Part shown: one piece after another, positions 4,936 to 8,303 of the stretch
How the letters are laid out: every line of letters starts with the position of its first letter
Position numbering within the stretch: position 1 is the first letter of the stretch
From: an uncultured Collinsella sp.
GTDB lineage: Bacteria; Actinomycetota; Coriobacteriia; Coriobacteriales; Coriobacteriaceae
Direction of reading: 5' to 3'
NCBI GenBank assembly: GCA_900551605.1
Contig: URWS01000048.1
Coordinates: 1-8,303 of the forward strand
DNA length: 8,303 bases
Program-made: the position numbers and the translations under genes
Notes under the pieces: model-generated
Told to the model about the DNA's origin: nothing
Seen by the model: the letters and a program-made list of their open reading frames with translations, nothing else
The model's database searches: none

Positions 4936-7109
4936 CCTCCGCTGACCTCCTTAAAGATGTGTCGATACCGCATGGCGACCGCATCGCGTAGAGGGCGCGT
5001 CGCCACAGAGTCAAGGTTGCAAGCATACCGCAAGAGCTCGACCGCGTCCAAATGGGCCCACTCGATCAATTCCTCGTCGGCATCAAGGTCAACAAAGCGC
5101 AAGGTCACGCCGCCATGCTGGCGGTAACCCAGGATTTCGCCCTCGTGGCGCAGACGCAGGTCCATCTGGGCGAGCGTAAAGCCGTCCGAGGTCTTCTCGA
5201 GTGACTGGAGGCGGTCTTGTGCCGCCGACGCGCCGCCGTTGCCCTTGGAGTGCGTCATGACCAGGCACGTACCCGACACGCTGCCGCGGCCTACGCGCCC
5301 GCGCAGCTGGTGCAAGGCCGCCAAACCAAAGCGCTCGCCGTTCTCGATGACCATGACGGTGGCGTTGGGCACGTCAACGCCCACCTCGACCACCGTGGTC
5401 GAGACGAGCACATCGATCTCGCCACGCTTGAAGGCATCGATGACCCGGTCCTTCTCCCCCGCCGACATGCGGCCGTGAAGACGCTCGATGGTAAGCCCCG
5501 GTAATGCCAGACGAAGGCGATCGAGCTCGGTCGCCGTGTCGTGCAACGGCACGGGCACGGTCACGCGGCCCTCGTCGTCGCGAGCGATGCCGGGTACGTC
5601 TTCGAGCTCATCGGCCGAATCGCTCGGCTCCACGAGCGGACAGATCACGTAGGCCTGCTGCCCTTTTTCGTGCGCCTCTCGAATGGCGCCATAGGCCAGG
5701 TCGCGACTCGACTCGGTGAGAACGCGCGTCGTCACGCCGGCACCCGGAACGGGACGATGGCGGATGATGCTCGTATCCAGGTCGCCGTACACCGAAAGCG
5801 CCAGCGTGCGCGGAATCGGCGTGGCAGTCATGACCAGCAAGTCGGCACCCGGGCCCTTTGCGCGTAGAGCGTTACGCTGGCCCACGCCAAAGCGGTGCTG
5901 CTCGTCGATCACCACAAGCGACAAATGCTTGAACGTGACGTTCTCCGAAAGCACCGCATGGGTACCAAAGAGCACGTCGAGTTCGCCAGACTGGAGTCGC
6001 GCATGAATCTGTTCACGCTCGGCCGCCGGCGTGGCGCCCGTCAAGAGCGCCCAGGTCACGCCAGCCTGCGAGAGCAAGGGGCCGGTCTTATCGGCATATT
6101 GACGCGCCAGCACGCCCGTGGGCGCCATAACGCAGGCCTGAGTGCCGCTATCGGCCGCAACCGCCAACGCGCAGGCGGCAACGGCGGTCTTACCGGTACC
6201 GACGTCGCCCAGCAGCAGACGGTTCATCACGCGACCGCCATCGCACATGTCATGCAGGATGTCTTGAAATGCAGCCTCCTGCTCATCGCTCAGCGAAAAC
6301 GGCAGGGTTTGCTTGAGCGCGGCCAGGTGCTCGTCCGCGGTGTGGGCATAGGGCACCACATCGACCAGGCCTCCATCGTTGCGCAGGCGCAGCGCTAACT
6401 GCAGATAGAGGCACTCCTCGTAGGCAAGACGCCGGCGTGCGATGTCGCGCTCGGCCATGCTCGAGGGAAAGTGGATCGAGCGCAGCGCACGGGCATTGCT
6501 CATGAGCTTCCGCTTTGCGCGCAGCGGCGCGGGAATGGGATCGAACGGATTGGCGACCACTTCGAGCGCGCCGCTTACGATGCGGCGCATCCACGCCTGG
6601 CTCACGCCATCGCTCACATAATGGACCGGCAGTATGGTGCCCGCGGCACGCCCATCCTCGAGCTTTTCGAAATGCGGCGAGGCCATCTGCTTAAAGCCGT
6701 AGGCAAACTCGACCTTACCCATCACGGCCAGGCGGTCGCCTTGCTTGAACTGCTGGGCGATCCAGGGCTGACGGAAAAAGGCGACCTGCAGCACGCCCGT
6801 CTCGTCCACCAGCGAGACCTCGGTCACCTGCATACGCGGGCGGGGCTGCTTTTGAACGATACGATCGACCGTGGCGACAATCGTGCACACGGTACCGATG
6901 GGAGCCATCTCGATGGACCAGGAGCGCGTAAAGTCGAGATATCGGTGAGGGATATGGAGAAGGAGGTCCCCCACCGTCCGAATTCCCAGACGGCGAAGGG
7001 CCTCCTCACGTTTACCCGAAACATATTTGAGTCGCGCGATATCCTCGTCGAGCGCATTGCTCTGGGCAAAGCGCTCCGAGGCGCGCGGCACGGAGCACAG
7101 CTCGGACAT
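4932..7109 (-). CDS. recG: ATP-dependent DNA helicase RecG
   Basis: RecG is a double-stranded DNA translocase that remodels stalled replication forks and branched intermediates. The 725 residues contain the N-terminal wedge/OB region (about 20-270, beginning RLKYVSGKREEALRRLG), then two helicase domains. Walker A is GDVGTGKT (301-308), the DEQH box is at 402-405, motif III is MTATPIPRT (427-435), motif V is TTVVEVGVDVPNAT (571-584) and motif VI is QLRGRVGRG (601-609). The C-terminal translocation motif reads DLRLRHEGEILGYRQHGG (650-667) instead of the common DLELRGPGELLGTRQSG. A short acidic insertion (about 495-520) interrupts the second helicase domain. The gene starts 10 bp after fakA with a weak ribosome binding site, and its end overlaps rsmD by 4 nt. 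fakA-recG adjacency is also typical of Firmicutes (yloV-recG). Confidence 0.97.
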   Translation of the reverse strand: MSELCSVPRASERFAQSNALDEDIARLKYVSGKREEALRRLGIRTVGDLLLHIPHRYLDFTRSWSIEMAPIGTVCTIVATVDRIVQKQPRPRMQVTEVSLVDETGVLQVAFFRQPWIAQQFKQGDRLAVMGKVEFAYGFKQMASPHFEKLEDGRAAGTILPVHYVSDGVSQAWMRRIVSGALEVVANPFDPIPAPLRAKRKLMSNARALRSIHFPSSMAERDIARRRLAYEECLYLQLALRLRNDGGLVDVVPYAHTADEHLAALKQTLPFSLSDEQEAAFQDILHDMCDGGRVMNRLLLGDVGTGKTAVAACALAVAADSGTQACVMAPTGVLARQYADKTGPLLSQAGVTWALLTGATPAAEREQIHARLQSGELDVLFGTHAVLSENVTFKHLSLVVIDEQHRFGVGQRNALRAKGPGADLLVMTATPIPRTLALSVYGDLDTSIIRHRPVPGAGVTTRVLTESSRDLAYGAIREAHEKGQQAYVICPLVEPSDSADELEDVPGIARDDEGRVTVPVPLHDTATELDRLRLALPGLTIERLHGRMSAGEKDRVIDAFKRGEIDVLVSTTVVEVGVDVPNATVMVIENGERFGLAALHQLRGRVGRGSVSGTCLVMTHSKGNGGASAAQDRLQSLEKTSDGFTLAQMDLRLRHEGEILGYRQHGGVTLRFVDLDADEELIEWAHLDAVELLRYACNLDSVATRPLRDAVAMRYRHIFKEVSGG

Positions 7110-7119
7110 GGGTAGATGC

Positions 7120-8258
7120 CTACTCGATCGAGAAGATCACGGGATAGAGCGGCTGCTCGCCACGATGAGCATCGATCTCCAGATCGGGCTGAGCCTCCTC
7201 GATGGCGTCGACGATCTCCTGGAAGGCCTCATCGGACAGCTCCTCGCCGGCCAGAATCGTCAGTGCGTCGCCCTCCTCTTCCTCCTGCATGCGGTTGATG
7301 CAATCGAGCGTGACCTGCTTCACATCGGAGCCGACCACGTCGATGGAACCGGCAATGATACCCATGACATCACCGGAGTGAATCGGAGAGCCGTCAGAGG
7401 CGCTGGAATCGCGCACGGCACGGGTGACCTCGCCATCGCGGACCTCGCTGATGGCGTCGACCATGGCGGCAACAGCATCCTCGAGTTCGGAATCGGGCAG
7501 GACCGCGAACAGCGCGGAGAACGCCTGCGGGACGGTCTTGGTGGGAACGACGGCGACCTTCTTGTCGGTGCAGGCAGAAGCGGCAGCCTCGGCAGCCATG
7601 CGGATGTTGCCGTTGTTGGGCAGGATGATGACCGAGGTCGCGTTGACCTGGTCGACGGCGCCCAGCAAGTCGGCGGTCGAGGGGTTCATGGTCTGGCCAC
7701 CCGACACGATCACATCGACGCCGAGGGACTTGAGGATGTCGGCCTCGCCGGAACCGGCGGCAACGGCGACAAAACCCAGCGCCTTCGCAGGCTCGGCGGC
7801 CTTCTCCTGGTCCTCGTGGATCTTAGCGGTACGGTCGTGGGCCTCCATCTCCATGTTGTGGATAAAGACCTCATAGATCTGACCGAGCTGCAGCATGTGC
7901 TCGAGCACCAGGTTGGGGGTGTTGGAGTGCACGTGGATCTTGTAGTCGGGGTAGGCGCCCACGAGCAGCTCACAGTCGCCCATAGAACCCAGGAACTTCA
8001 GGCACTCGTCCTCGTCAAAAGGAGCGTCGGCCTTAAAGAGGAACTCGTTGCAGTAGCGGAACTCCGAGCCCTCCCAGTCGTCGTTAGCCTCGATCTCAAC
8101 ACGGCCAAGAGCGGCATCGCGAGCAGAGCCGGCGGAATCGAACGTAGCGGAGAAATCCTCGACCACGGTGCTGCGGCCAAGAGCAGCGGCAACAAAGTTC
8201 TCCAAGAAGATGGCAAAGCCAAAGGCGCCGGAGTCGACCACGCCGTTCTCCTTGAGGA
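7120..8258 (-). CDS. fakA: Fatty acid kinase catalytic protein FakA/YloV (DAK-family), 5'-truncated
   Basis: FakA phosphorylates fatty acids held by a FakB (DegV-type) protein, giving acyl-phosphate for PlsX or PlsY. About 379 codons remain of a protein that is normally about 550 residues, so most of the N-terminal ATP-binding DhaL domain is missing beyond the contig end. The visible part begins in LKENGVVDSGAFGFAIFLENF, the end of the DhaL domain. The middle region has FRYCNEFLFKA and KIHVHSNTPNLVLE. The C-terminal region has the hallmark GVDVIVSGGQTMNPSTADLL, then VIILPNNGNIRMAAEAA and VVPTKTVPQAFSALFA. Its end is acidic and closes PVIFSIE. A GTG at 8239-8241 could be mistaken for a start, but it is an internal Val codon of the conserved GVVDSG. 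The FakB partner is not in this window. The gene precedes recG by 10 bp and is probably co-transcribed with it. Confidence 0.93.
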
Positions 8259-8303
8259 CTGTCTCTTATACACATCTCCGAGCCCACGAGACTAAGGCGA
8301 ATC
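8259..8303. other. Illumina Nextera adapter contamination at the contig end
   Basis: Bases 8259-8277 are exactly CTGTCTCTTATACACATCT, the 19-bp Tn5 mosaic end used by Nextera. They are followed by CCGAGCCCACGAGAC (8278-8292), the rest of the read-2 transposase adapter. Then comes TAAGGCGA (8293-8300), which matches the Nextera i7 index N701, and ATC (8301-8303), the first bases of the P7 flow-cell sequence. This is untrimmed library adapter and not host DNA or a natural transposon. Genomic sequence ends at 8258. Confidence 0.98.

Noticed and set aside
8239..8241. GTG as the start of a short FakA-like protein
   Set aside because: It is the second Val codon of the conserved GVVDSG segment, and the frame stays open with family-like residues (LKENG) up to the adapter junction.
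8259..8277. A Tn5 transposon end, suggesting a mobile element
   Set aside because: The mosaic end is followed directly by the Illumina read-2 adapter and an index, so it is library DNA and not an inserted transposon.
7027..8295. A 422-residue plus-strand open frame opposite fakA and the start of recG
   Set aside because: It is antisense to well-supported genes, its translation resembles no family I know, and its end (LYTSPSPRD) comes from the Nextera adapter. G+C-rich codon bias leaves long open frames on the opposite strand.

Overview
The window is a stretch of chromosomal housekeeping genes from a G+C-rich actinobacterium. Every gene lies on the minus strand, so transcription runs from high to low coordinates. 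The protein sequences and the gene order suggest a gut-type Coriobacteriia member, probably Collinsella or a close relative. That placement is inferred from memory of the families, not from a search.

In transcription order the window reads: fakA (5' end cut off by the end of the sequence), recG, rsmD, coaD, a SepIVA/DivIVA-like coiled-coil gene, a DUF177 (YceD-type) gene, rpmF, plsX, acpP, rnc and the first 70 codons of smc. Spacing is tight. The genes overlap at recG/rsmD (4 nt), rsmD/coaD (8 nt) and coiled-coil/DUF177 (1 nt). acpP/rnc and rnc/smc are 3 and 10 nt apart. The larger gaps are coaD to coiled-coil (68 bp), DUF177 to rpmF (64 bp), rpmF to plsX (87 bp) and plsX to acpP (124 bp). 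Two of these carry clear structure: a terminator-like hairpin directly before the plsX ribosome binding site, and a perfect 22-bp palindrome upstream of acpP. There is no gene-free stretch longer than 300 bp.

The order looks like a mixture of two known arrangements. The Firmicutes arrangement is fakA(yloV)-recG-fapR-plsX-fabD-fabG-acpP-rnc-smc. The actinobacterial one is coaD-coiled coil-DUF177-rpmF-rnc-smc. Here fapR, fabD and fabG are absent from the cluster, and the rsmD-coaD-coiled coil-DUF177-rpmF block sits between recG and plsX. Functionally the window joins acyl-phosphate and phospholipid precursor supply (FakA, PlsX, ACP) and CoA synthesis (CoaD, source of the ACP prosthetic group) with ribosome biogenesis (RsmD, L32, RNase III), fork rescue (RecG), chromosome organisation (Smc) and probably septal growth (the SepIVA-like protein).

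The last 45 bases (8259-8303) are not biological. They are an Illumina Nextera transposase/read-2 adapter followed by an i7 index, so the contig really ends at 8258. I found no mobile element, CRISPR array, tRNA, rRNA or novel defence-type system. The items that deserve a second look are the two intergenic structures, the SepIVA-like gene and a few substitutions at usually conserved residues.
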